A stretch of 64,000 bases of DNA from Terfezia claveryi (Eukaryota; Ascomycota; Pezizomycetes; Pezizales; Pezizaceae), in contig WHUX01000227.1 of the NCBI GenBank assembly GCA_015179025.1, forward strand, positions 1 to 64,000, in the 5' to 3' direction. This document shows positions 30,961 through 42,129 of this stretch, one piece after another. The notes below the pieces were generated by a model that did not search any database, was not told the DNA's origin, and saw nothing but the letters and a program-made list of their open reading frames with translations. A program made the translations under genes and the position numbers. Positions within the stretch are counted from its first letter, which is position 1; each line of letters begins with the position of its first letter.

Positions 30961-33112
30961 TAGATATCTAGCCCTAAAATTACTACATTAAAGGCTTAGC
31001 TGCAAGCTTATAACAAAGTCTGGTTGTTTTCAAGTGATGTACCTACTACAACTACTATAGCATCTTTTTCCTGTCTACTGAGACTTTACAATTTTCTACC
31101 TTTACAGCTGCTATATTTTTAGTACGTGCAGTTGCCTGTGGCTTCCAAAAGCTTAGTTTCTAAGAGCAATGAAAATATGATTAGAATCTATCTAGTATAA
31201 TCAGTCCATTGGGCAAGCCCATTAAGCTTAGAATTATAAAGACTAGGATTATACAAGATAACTGCCAAATAATGATATTGGGCAAGTTACTAAATATAAG
31301 AAGTTCATACCTTAAAGCCACACTCTGCTCTCATACTTGTCTGCTTGAAATGGTATGTATAGTATTTTTCTGGATACGAGGATAAGGATGTTAAGGATTT
31401 TTAGTAAATAAGCAGTAAATGAGGATTAAATGAAGATATGATATGGAGTAAATTGTTATTACTATGTATGGACATATAGGTTTTATCTAGAACTGCTTGA
31501 GCTATAGCTTCCACCCTCAGCCCCTCGATGTCTCTATTGCTAAACCAAAGTAGTCTCCAAAACTTACAGAGCCCTAATACTATAGAGACTAGTATTATTT
31601 AGTAGTACTATCACATTACAATTTCCAAGATATATTTATATAGTAGATTTTGATGGATATTGTACGCTCGAGCCTTAATCTACAAATCTAAGCCTATTTG
31701 GAATACAACTTGTACCCCTTTTGGTAAAGTTCTAAAGTGAAGCTCAGTAGAAATATTACATATATATGTAATAGTACTACCGAATGACTACAGTATGGTA
31801 AGCTATACAACTCCCTCAAGGGTTTATTTTTCTTAATGAAGCTGTTCCTTTTTCATGCTGCTAGCTTGTATTAACCTTTACTACATAATTGTATTCGATA
31901 TACTGCAGAAATTATTTAGTCTGTCTCAGAGTTACAATCCTATTGACTGTCCTTTCAGAAACTAATTAGTTTTGTCATGAACTCATTATCTTGTTATGGA
32001 CTAATTGTCTTTTCATAATCTAGTTGACTTATTACCAACTGGTTAACCTCAAGTTGTCACGGACTAGGTAGTTGACTTGTCATGGACTAATATTTTGTTT
32101 CAAACTCATTATCTTTTCATAGACTAGGTAGTTGACTTATTATAGACTGATATTTTATCATAAACTTACTGTCTTTTTATAGACTAGGTAGTTGACTTAT
32201 CATAGTGGAGTTGTTATTGAGTTCACTTGTCATAGACTATATTAGATTATAGTTTGTTAGTTAGATTGTTGTTCACTGTTAATATTACTATTATAGGTAC
32301 TGTTACAGGTACTATTACGAATACTATCATAAGTGCTATCATAGTGCTACAATATAGTTTTTGCTCTCTTTATAACAGTTGCATCTTAAATTCAAACAAC
32401 TAGAGAACTATCTTATAAGAAAAATAAAAACATATAGAAAAAAAAAAAAACAGAAAAAAACAGAAACTCAGAAAAAAAAAAACTCAAAATAAATAAAATT
32501 CCATTCCAAATACTACCCATCACAAATCACAACTTGCCTCCCATTACTTCTATTACTCCAACCTCTCTTCTAGTTTATCCTCTGTCCTGATATCCTATAT
32601 ATTCTACTAAGTCTCATCTCTTCCAATACATTTGAATAAACTATACTATTGTATTCTTCCATAGCATAAATATGATTCAAGGTCTGGAAGTCCTTCAGTT
32701 TGATTGTTTATCTGTTGGCATGGATAGCAAGGTGGTTAGCCCCTTGTTTTCAATTTAGTTATTCTCAGTATATTGAATTCCTTATGTTAACTTATAAGAG
32801 AGATACTTTATGATATAGTTTTTTGCTTCCATATGTAGAGCATATACTGCATTAGATGTCATACAAGTTATCGGTAACACCCTAGAGATAGTACTATAAT
32901 TTTCTGTACTTATATCTTATACTATTTCCCTGCATACTCTGCTAAAAAGCAATTGTAGGATTAGGAATTCTACGCTTTTTTGGTACCTTTTTACCTCCTT
33001 ACACAAGTTCTCTATATAGCATCTCCTGCTAGTTAAATATCCATAGTTATAAAACAGGTCAATTTTACTTAACTCTGCCCCCAATAATGCTTTTGCTATA
33101 CTACTTATTGGT
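30961..33112. other. AT-rich interior of hAT-1 with no recognisable gene
   Basis: No frame of note on either strand. It contains repeats of a GACTTGTCATGGACTA type between about 31950 and 32340 and an A-rich stretch at 32425-32490. Confidence 0.6.
31950..32340. repeat. Degenerate tandem repeat, GTTGACTTGTCATGGACTA type
   Basis: Units such as CTAGGTAGTTGACTTGTCAT, then GGACTAATATTTTG and CTCATTATCTT, recur about eight times with variation. They then change to ATTACTATTATAGGTACTGT-like units. Confidence 0.75.
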
Positions 33113-33631
33113 TTGCTAAAGGAGGATCTTTTGGAGGAGGGTCTGTTGGAGAAGGGTCTGCTGAATCAATTAGTGCTAGATTTGGTAGAGCAGGGTCTAC
33201 TGGAGGGTCTGCTAGATCAATTAGTACATGGTTTGGTAGAGGAGGGTCTACTAGAAGAGGGTCTGCTGAAGGAGGATTTGCTAGAGAAGAGTCTGCTGGA
33301 TAAGGGTTTGCTGGATTGATTAGTGTAGGGTTTGGTTAAGAAGGGTCTACTAGAGAAGGGTCTACTGGAGTAGGGTTTGCTGGATCATTTGGTGCAGGGT
33401 TTAGTAGAGGACGGTTTACTGAAGGAGGGTCTGCTAGAGGAGGGTCTGCTAGATGAGGGTCTACTGGATAAGAGTCTGCTAGATGAGGGTCTGCTAGACA
33501 AGGGTTATTGGAGCTTAACTTGCTTCCCATTTTTTTTTTTACCACTAGGGTTTTCTTTTTTTGGGCTGCTTACTTAGTCTTTGGCTTCATAATCATTTTA
33601 ATCCTAGACTACTTCTTTTTAGCAGGCATGT
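33113..33631 (-). pseudogene. Basic protein with Leu-Ala-Asp-Pro repeats, degraded
   Basis: A likely minus-strand ATG at 33631 (MPAKKK) opens a Lys-rich segment with two stops, then KKKMGSKLSSNNPCLADPHL and a run of 5- to 6-residue repeats (LADPP, VDPHL, PNPA) to about 33113. The DNA is a 15- to 18-bp minisatellite of GGAGGGTCTGCTA. A repeat-rich low-complexity protein or a minisatellite with a chance frame are both possible. The basic start before the array favours a protein. Confidence 0.4.
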
Positions 33632-33779
33632 TTGATAGATTTACATGCTAGAATATATTGCAGGTATGACTTTCATATATAGTAGATAACTATAGTGTCT
33701 TAAGTATACATATACCAAAACAACAACCTAAATACTCTACATAAAACAAAGGAAAACTAAGTTTAATATACCTAGAAAA

Positions 33780-35153
33780 ATGGACAAAAGAAATTGCTTC
33801 TCTAGCTATTAATTAGAACATAGAAAATTTTTATTTTCCTCACAAACAACTCATCAAAATTTTTTTCTATATGTAAGCTCTTATGATAGCTCTTGTGACA
33901 TTAAATTCACCCTACTACAGTACCCAGTGCTCTTGCACTATTAGGGCATATTGACTGACTATCTCATCAGTGGGGATTCCATAATAATCACTATTATCTT
34001 CATCATCCTCAATATCTCTCATGAGCTTATCTATGGCTTGTGGATTAGGATTAGCACAAATCTAGTCCAAAGTTTGTTGGTATAATATAGAAGCTTCGTT
34101 CAAGGTTTCCTCATTATTAGTATCTATATCGTCATCATCTGTGAGCCTAGTAGGTATAGAGCTAGTATCAGAGGTATTGTTAATAACCTCATTATTAGTT
34201 GTATTGTATTTAAAATATTCTCAGTCATCTGAATCCTATATAGCATACAAGTTTAGTATCTTGTTTCTATATATTCGTATTTGAGAGCTTATAGGCTCTT
34301 CTTCTATAACTGGGTTGCTATTACTAGTAAATGTAGTCTTGGTAGAGTTAGAATTATCTTGGGAATCTGTGGTAGTTGCATCTGCTCAATGGATTATGAT
34401 AATGTTTGATGTAGGAGCAACTGAATATATCAGAATATATTAGTTTAGATTAAAACCTGGATATGGAAGATTTATAATTCATACTTCCCAGGCCTTCCTA
34501 GAAGGATATGCCTTTTCAACCTCCTCTACAGTCATCTCAAACTTGGGGATTATGTTATCTACTATAATACTCAAGAAGTAGCATTGGGTGTTTTTATCCA
34601 ATATATTCCATTTCTTCAAGATATATATATTTCGATAACACAATCTAATAATCACATATTCATTCAGAATCTCCTTATACTTATCCTGCTCAGTATTAGT
34701 AAGCTGGCTCTAGGATGTCCCAATAGGACGTTTGATAATATCTGCCACTTCCTATATAGTAATTCCTCCATACTGAGCCCTTGATTTCTCTTATCTCAAT
34801 ATATCCTTCAGATGGGCTAGAGTCAAGGGAGGGCCTCTCAAGGTGGATCTATTAGATCAATTAGATACTGTCTTTGGATTTGTTGAGGTTCTATGTATTT
34901 GGATTTCTCCACCAAATTCAACTTCCAGGTCAAATCACTTTTCCCATAGTAAGGTCACTCTTGCTTCTTTATTTTCTAGAGGTCTGTTCGGTGCAGGCAG
35001 TGAAGGCAGTGTAGGTAGTGCAAGTGGTATAGGCAATGCAGGTGGTGCAGGTAGTGTAGGCAGTATAGATAGTACAAAGGGAGGCAATATTGGAGGTGCA
35101 AGCAATACTAGGGGTGCAGTTTTATAGAGAATCCTTCTTTTGGGTGGCATATT
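33780..35153 (-). pseudogene. Unrecognised long degraded gene in hAT-1 (about 430 codons)
   Basis: From the ATG at 35153 (MPPKRR) one minus-strand frame runs about 1.37 kb with only scattered TAG/TAA/TGA. Order: Pro/Ala/Leu-rich stretch (APPILPPFVLSILPTLPAPP); EVEFGGEIQIHRTSTNPKTV; a helical segment TLAHLKDILR to EQDKYKEILNEYVIIRLCYR; KFEMTVEEVEKAYPSRKAWE; an acidic stretch (TRLTDDDDIDTNNEETLNEA); and DYYGIPTDEIVSQYALIVQE then RAIIRAYIEKNFDELF. I recognise no family. Frame length and codon-like composition argue for a former real protein. Confidence 0.55.
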
Positions 35154-35997
35154 TAGATTAAGGTATATTTGAACTACTATCAAGTTTAATGCCTATGAGA
35201 ATTGTGATTTCTAATGTTTGTGATATAATATAGGCTTATAATCATTAGAAAGGAGCTTGATCACAATTTGTAATATAGTAATGGAGGTCAATCTAAATAT
35301 ACAATTGTAAAAAATATTCGAGTATCATTCTTTTATATTAGAAAGAAGAGATAGGGGCCCAATTATAGTGTTGTTTGCTAATGCAATCCTAGGTTATTTG
35401 CTAATGCAATTACCTACAGGAGGTGAACTGGTATATTAATATATTTAAACCTAATTAAGTAGCTATAATAAAACTCAAAGGAGGGTATTGTACTAACCAG
35501 CCTACGCTAAGTATTGACATATATACTGATTAAGGCATTTGTCTAAATAATAAAGATATTATGCCTAAGACAAGTATGTTCGGGAACTAGACTAGTGTTT
35601 GAGTATATAACTTATATAAGGCAATGCATCTGATACATACTAACCTGACTAGCTCTTTAGGAAAAAAAAAAAAACTACCTAGGCTAGCTAGTCTAATCAG
35701 GCTAGGCTAGCATAACATAAAGATATACTAAGAAAACAAAATCTAACCTAAATACAACTACACAACTACTAGATCAAGACTACACAACTACCTGCCTCTC
35801 GAACCATTGCCTCCTTATAGCCTATTCATTGTAGACCATACCCAATCTTAAACTAATCAGACAGTTCAATATGGAGACCATATACTCCCATCCTCAGCAA
35901 CATCTGGACCTTTACTTGGTTTTTTCTTCCCTTATGCATGCAAACTTTGGAGATTATTTGCTACAACAACTATGTATATATATGGTGAAGGTAAGTT
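35154..35997. other. AT-rich spacer, no gene seen
   Basis: Contains a direct repeat of GTTTGCTAATGCAATCCTAG / TTTGCTAATGCAATTACC (35385-35415) and a near-palindromic CTAGGCTAGCTAGTC stretch at 35680-35712 after a poly-A run. Confidence 0.6.
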
Positions 35998-36938
35998 TTA
36001 GCATTTCTCTATTATATGACCCAACCTATTGTATGTAAAACATTCCATATCCAGCAGGAGAGAGAGAGGCTTGCTTTTATCTATCTCAAAATATATACCA
36101 ATAGCATTAATATATAATAAATAACAAGTTAATGGCCAGTTTGGATTTATGGTCAGTTGTCTGATTTTTTGGGACCTAATAATATTCAGCATAATTAGTT
36201 GTATACCTTATTCAGAGGTTGTTATGCATATACCTCAGTGATCCTAATATCTTAATCAACTCTTTTCCACAGTAATTGACATGCATTCCTGGATTTGGAT
36301 ACCAAGATGATGAGATATAGACACCCTTTTGCCTAGCATCTATTTGAAGGATTTGTTAATAGGAGGTCAATATCTGCGAATTTTATTAGATAGAAATTTA
36401 GGTAGTTGAACAGACTGTGACAAGTACATACCGAAGATAGTGTTGGTAGATTACAGATACTCTAACATAAATTGTACATATTGGAATTTATACATTTTCT
36501 AATATCAGCAAGTTCACCTTGATACCTCTTTAGGAAATTCCCAAACATGCCAATCCATAAGAGGTCATAGAGGGTATAATCATTCAACTTTATCTTATCC
36601 CACAATAGATTTGGTATATAATATTATAAGGGAATGTCAAGTACAATTAAAATGTTCCAGCTAATCTAAACAAGGCAAAAGATTTTGTAGATATCATATT
36701 GCTTAGGGCGCTATTCAAATTGCCATTGTACTAGACCCATTGCTACTTCTCAAATATCATAGGGCTTGTGGATTTTTAATTGTTTAGTAATTTTGATAAA
36801 TTGAGTGAGATTACTACTAATGTCTGAAAAAGTAACCTCACAGTCAATGCCTGATAAAGTAATATTACAGTCAATATTCGATTAAGTAACATCCCTATTA
36901 ATATCTAATTCAGTATCTGAAAGATCTAGGTACATCAT
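35998..36938 (-). pseudogene. Unrecognised gene ending in a CCHC-like knuckle, degraded
   Basis: From ATG at 36938 the frame reads MMYLDLSDTELDINRDVT, FSDISSNLTQFIKITKQLKI, EVAMGLVQWQFE, LNDYTLYDLLWIGMFGNFLK and RYQGELADIRKCINSNMYNL to about 36150. A second phase (36192-35998) has TINPNWPLTCYLLYINAIGI, FEIDKSKPLSLLLDMECF and CFTYNRLGHIIEKC. The last is CX2YX4HX4C, i.e. a CCHC knuckle with Cys-to-Tyr by TGT-to-TAT. The knuckle suggests a nucleic-acid-binding protein, Gag- or ORF1-like. The rest matches nothing I know. Confidence 0.5.
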
Positions 36939-37829
36939 GGCTATAATTATTATTATAATAATATGGGAGGATATTCTTATGTTTATATATATACTTTAGT
37001 AGTGGTAGATTTACTTATAGCAGATAAAAAGGCCCTTAGTCAGAAGTAATCTTAGAATACTGTCTCTCTAATCTGAATTAGATACTATCTTCTTTATAGT
37101 AATTTTCTTCCTACTACTCATTACAAAAAGCTATTGTAGCTATGCTACTGTGGGACCATGAAGGATTAGATAAATACCTCTATAGCTTTATGCAAGAGAT
37201 ATAGATCCCTTGAACTATCATGATATAAATCCTATAATTGCCAGAATTATTCCCATACCATATTTATTAATATATTCAAATACCTTACTATATTTACTGA
37301 ATTCTTCTTCCCATATTGTACTATGGAACAACTGGTAGTAAATCAAATAACTGCCATTTCCTCCACACTGGCACTCAAGTGACTACTTATTAGGACTGCC
37401 TATTAGTTCAATGCAAATGTCTTGACTGAGTTTATAAATTAGTGGGAGCATACCACATAGGCATAAAAGATACAATGTAATCTCAAAAAGGATGGCCCAT
37501 CCTGTACAGATAAATACAGTGACCTGAAATAGACTTCCAGCCATCACTTAGCCAAGCAATAGGCAAATTATTGTTAAGGTGCATTTATCCGAAATGGAAA
37601 ACCTTTTGTTTTCTGTTTGGCTTGTAATACACCTTTAGTGTATTCAAGGGTGTTTAATGTAGGTACTTCAAACCTTTAGAATCACATAAAGTCATCCAAA
37701 TGCTAGAGTATTAGTGGTTCTTCCATGCAGAGTATTTAGAGCATGATAAGGAAGGTAGGTTTTACTCAAGCAAACTAGATACTAGATACTTCTAAGCCGC
37801 TAATATTTATCTAGGCATCAGTTGCTCAC
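36939..37829. other. AT-rich region upstream of the hAT transposase
   Basis: The N-terminal BED-type zinc finger usual in hAT transposases should lie here on the plus strand, but I cannot make it out. No other feature is seen. Confidence 0.5.
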
Positions 37830-40082
37830 ATAGATCCTGTTTTAGAATTTTCAACCGAGTCTTTCCACAAAGAATTGGTCAAAACTATAGTAGCAGTACA
37901 TCTACTATTCTATACAATTAAACATTTGCAATTCCGCAGACTCATTAATGTATTGCATTTCAATATTATTATACTATCAGCAAATACTTTATGCTATACT
38001 GTCTATGAGTATGTACAGGATATTACTTTGAAGCTAAAGTATATGATTCCCCATAATATACAAGTGCATATAGCTATAGTCACTTAGACTTCACCTAATA
38101 GACTAGTATTTGCTAGGACTACCATATATTACCTAGATAAAAACTAGGTTCTTTATAAGAAAGTAATTGGATTCTAGGCATTAGGCTATACCTCCTACAT
38201 GGGAAAATTCTTAGTCGAGAAACTAGCCAAGATTCTAGGCTAATTTGATCTAGCTCAATGTATGCTTTACCTAGTAACAGATAATATACAAGTAAACTAT
38301 GTTCTAGCCAGAGAGCTTTGAAGTATAGTACTTGGTCAGAAATAATAGGCAGATCAGTATTATTTACTATGTTTAGCCTATATACTAGCACTAGCTAGTA
38401 AAGCCTTTATAGGGAATTTTAAATTACAACCAACAAATAAAGTATTCGATTATAATCTAGGTAACCTAGATACCTCAGTCAATACATTATAGCAATACTC
38501 ACCTAGTACATTTAGCTGAGCTATTTTTAAAGTATGTGAGCTATATAAATAAGATAAGATAATCATATACTAACCAAACTAGGTTCATAAGGTATTTAAG
38601 GCTATAATTGCTAGTCTTTTATGTCTGTCGTAATTCAAAGCACTATAGAAAGGAAGCAAAACTCAACCTATTGGTTTACTTCAAGATGTTAAAACATATT
38701 AAAATTCAACTTTTCATATATTGGTAGGGGTGTAATGACTAAAAGATACAATTGACTACTGGATTAGTCATGATGCTAAATTCATAGCCTTTTAACTTAC
38801 AGAAGATGAATGGCAACAAGTAGATCAGGCTATTATCTTTCTAAAGCCATTTGTAGATTATATGAATGATATTTTAAGTAGTAAGAAGGCTACAATTCAG
38901 AATGCTTATTTTATCTACAATAATATATTTAAACATATCACTCGCTATCATTAGAAGGTTCGAAAGCTCAACAGCCCTTAAGTATCTAGGTTACTAGATG
39001 CAACAAAATCTAGTCAAAAGGTATTGTAGAAATATATCATAGATACCAGCCAGCATGGGTTCATTTACAATATTATAACAAGCTTGGACCCCTCCAAAAA
39101 ATTAATAATATATGACTCTTAGGATAGTGTTTAAATCTAAGATCCCATAATGGATGCTAGAATCACGAGTACAGTCTCATATAGAGATTTCTATAGGTAT
39201 ACTTTATTTTCACCTAGAACAATTTAGTGATATTGCCTTAATAAAATAGGGTACTGGTGATAATGCTATAGTCCATAATAGCTCCATAAACCCGTAACAA
39301 ATATATACTCCTATAACATATTGATTCTTATACTAAATCTAGTTTACTAGGAAGAATATAGCTAATAATATGGTTATACACTTAGGATACAATTTGAGTA
39401 CTTCTATGACTCAAACTACTAGTATTTCCTGAAAACTCAAGATCAACAAGTACAAGATGCTAATAGTAGTGAACAATCTTACATTATACAGAGATTACAA
39501 GCTTGGAGTTTAAAAAATGATTAGGAAGTGACTGAAGTATGCAGGTACCTCAATTCAGTGATTGTTATATTGTATTAAGGGGACCCATTAAGTTGGTGGA
39601 AATCTAACTAAGCAGAATTCCCCACTCTTACATAAATGGCATGTGATATCCTAAGCATCCTAGTAAGCTCTGTATTAGTAGAAAGACTGTTTAGTTCAGG
39701 GTAAGATATAATGCTATATAGAAGGAATCGACTAGGGGAATAAATAATCCAAGATCTGCTAATCTCCAAATCATGAGACAAGAGATGAAATATGAATTTA
39801 GAAGAGGCAGAATATAATGCTGAACCTTGTCAACTTGAGATAGAAGGTAATATAGAAAATATCATTGGTACGGTGCAAGCTTCAGTATTAAATACAAAGT
39901 TTTTACAAAAAATTGTACCTTTACCAGATAACAATAGCAATAGTAATGACTTCCTATCTGATAAGAGTAAAAAAGGTAGTGGCTCCGAAGTAGGTGAGGA
40001 AGATGGGAAGAAGGACCTAAAATGCAGCCCATTTAGGCAAAGAAGTGTAACACTGAATATTTGGGCTCAGCATGCATTGTAG
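37830..40082 (+). pseudogene. hAT transposase of hAT-1, RIP-degraded
   Basis: Plus strand. N-terminal part is FSTESFHKELVKTIVAVHLL and RLINVLHFNIIILSANTL. The catalytic-domain start is IVTXTSPNRLVFARTTIYYL (typical D-x-WTS shows here as a stop for Trp). MGKFLVEKLAKILG, LYLVTDNIQVN and LAYILALASKAFIGNF follow. Late parts are DEWQQVDQAIIFLKPFVDYM, then the hAT dimerisation domain DPLSWWKSN, MACDILSILVSSVLVERLFS and LLISKS (39580-39775). A C-terminal extension (NLEEAEYNAEPCQLEIEG) continues in frame through two TGA codons that were probably TGG. Cut-and-paste transposase, inactive. Confidence 0.87.
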
Positions 40083-40788
40083 AGAGAGTAAGGGGTAGAG
40101 GAACTGGTGATACCTACCCGACTTGGAAAGAAGAAGGCAAGAACTCAAGACATGCCCCTTATTACTACACTACTTACAAGTTGACTCTGGAAGAGGATAA
40201 GGAAGAATTATGTAGTATAAATGGGTTGAGAAGTGGGAACATCTAGGCTGGTGATGAAGTTAGGTAGATGAAATAGAAATAATTCTACTGATCAAATTGT
40301 ATGGTACAAATACGAGGAGTAGAAGGTGAAGATAGGGTTATATAAACTGTACTATAGAGAGTACGCTAGTTGTTATAGGTAGTAGAGTAGTATCACTGAA
40401 AGAGTAGCTATGTTATAAGAAGAGAGGCTATATAGACTGATGATGTAATTAGAAAGATAATATGTAAATGTTTATAATCGGAAAATTATATGGGTGATAA
40501 TATGAGGAATAGAAGGTAGAGGCCAATTTGTATTACTTGTATTATAGAGAGTACACCAGTTGTCATGGGTAGTAGACTTATGTCATAGGGAGGGAGCTAT
40601 ATTATAGAGAGGGAAGCATTGTCATAGGATACAATAGTGTTCCAAGAAATCAAATAATTAGTTTTTTCTAGATTATTTGTAGTTAGAATCTAGTTTAGAT
40701 ATTGTGAGATAGAGAATGGTTCAGTTTGGTTTCGGCTCAGAGTAAGTAGAGAGAAAATCTGATCTGAACTGCTCTGTAGAGCACTCTA
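40083..40788 (+). other. hAT-1 3' non-coding region and right TIR
   Basis: Non-coding, with repeated GTAGTAGAGTAGTATCA-like and GAGAGTACGCTAGTTGTTATAG / GAGAGTACACCAGTTGTCAT blocks (about 40355-40400 and 40548-40575). It ends in CTGCTCTGTAGAGCACTCTA. The second hAT has the same region inverted at 42130-42790. Confidence 0.75.
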
Positions 40789-40796
40789 TAGATATA

Positions 40797-41330
40797 TATG
40801 TGAGAAACTCATGCTTTTGAGGCTTATTAGTATATATGCGGAAAACTCATACTTTTGAGGCTTATTTGTATATATATGGAAAACTTGTACTATTCAAGAC
40901 TTCTAGATATATATGCGAGAAACTCATACTTTTGAAACTTATATATATATATGTGAAAAACTCATACTTTTCGAGGCTTCTAGATATATATATAAGAAAC
41001 TCATGCTTTTTAAAGCTTCTAGATATATTTGTAAAAAACTTATACTTTAAGACTCATATATATATAAATTACAAAAGCATGAGTTTCTTATATATATATA
41101 TATATATATCTCCAAAGCACAAGTTTTCTGCATATATACTAATAAGCCTCAAAAGTACGAGTTTTTTATATATATAGATATATATCTCCAAAGCATGAGT
41201 TTTCTGCATATATACTAATAAGCCTCAAAAGTATGAGTTTCTTGCATATATATATATATAAGTATCAAAGCATGAGTTTTTCATATATATATCTAGAAGC
41301 CTTGAAAAGCATGAGTTTTTTATATAAACA
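40797..41330. repeat. Foldback array of GAGAAACTCATGCTTTTGAG units
   Basis: About six direct units (to about 41050) followed by five inverted ones (from about 41075) around TATATATATA runs, so the strand can fold into one long hairpin. It is the same unit as in the palindrome at 11600-12335. With the unit at 29575-29610 it once formed one element, later split by hAT-1. Confidence 0.85.
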
Positions 41331-41589
41331 AGTCCATATTTACAAGCCTACTATAAGAGTTCCTCTTCTATACCTATTACTTACTTCGATAATCTCACAG
41401 TTAGTGGGCAATATGACCTGAAACATGTATATGCTAATCTGTCATACTGTATATACTAATCTACCTTCCTACCAATTATCCATATTTGTCAGCCATGTTA
41501 ACCGATATATATTTCCAGGCATGGGTAAACAAATATAATATAAGAGCATATATACTTCCTCTTTGCACAGGTAACTCAACCTGCTAGTA
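41331..41589. other. Unassigned spacer
   Basis: No gene or repeat recognised. A pair CATGTATATGCTAATCTGTC / CTGTATATACTAATCTACC (41425-41465) is the only short duplication. Confidence 0.5.
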
Positions 41590-42129
41590 GTTAGCAGACA
41601 GTTAAGCTGAGGTTAGGACTCCCACAATGCACTCTTAAGATATCCCCTATCTATTTGCAGAGACATAGCTAGCTAGGTATGTAAACTTGCCAGAAAACTA
41701 GTGGACTCTATATGAATATATAGCTAATTGCTTTTAGGACTGTGCTAGTGCAGTTTCGATATATCCCCAATCTATATGCATAAATACAGGTTTAACTAAG
41801 TACATGAACTCACCAGAAAACCAGCGACTTTATATAAATATATATCTAATTGCTCTTAGGACTTTGCTAGTATAGTTCTAATATATCCATAATCTATATA
41901 CATAGATATAGGTATAATTATGTACATGAACTTACCAAAAAACTAGCAGACTCTATATGAATGTATATCTAATTGCTCTTAGGACTCCCTCAGTATAAGA
42001 TATAGCTAGGTACATGAACTCGCTAGAAAACTAGCAGACTCTATATGAATGTATAGCTAATTGTACTTAGGACTTCGGCAGTATAGTTCCAATATATCAC
42101 CAATCTATATGTACAAATACAGGCATAGC
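41590..42129. repeat. Tandem array, four to five units of about 90-125 bp
   Basis: Units contain GGTACATGAACTCGCCAGAA, AACTAGCAGACTCTATATGA, TAGCTAATTGCTCTTAGGAC and GTTCCAATATATCCCCAATC in this order. Some units lack the last block. The array ends at the TIR of hAT-2 (42130). Confidence 0.85.

Larger units (their letters stand above)
29611..40788 (+). mobile_element. hAT-bounded unit of 11.2 kb (hAT-1)
   Basis: Ends TAGTGTGCTCTATCAGAG (29611) and, inverted, TAGAGTGCTCTACAGAG (to 40788), flanked by identical 8-bp TAGATATA (29603-29610, 40789-40796). An 8-bp duplication and short TIRs are hAT hallmarks. The transposase lies at about 37830-40082 on the plus strand. The first 8 kb carry other degraded reading frames, mostly minus strand, with no LTRs or second TIR pair that I can see. 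Either cargo or an unrecognised nested element. Confidence 0.8.

Noticed and set aside
34843..35127. Plus-strand Gly/Ser-rich frame
   Set aside because: It is the antisense of the Pro/Ala-rich start of the longer minus-strand frame at 33780-35153.
29611..40788. Starship-type giant element
   Set aside because: No tyrosine-recombinase captain gene is visible, and the ends are hAT TIRs with an 8-bp duplication.
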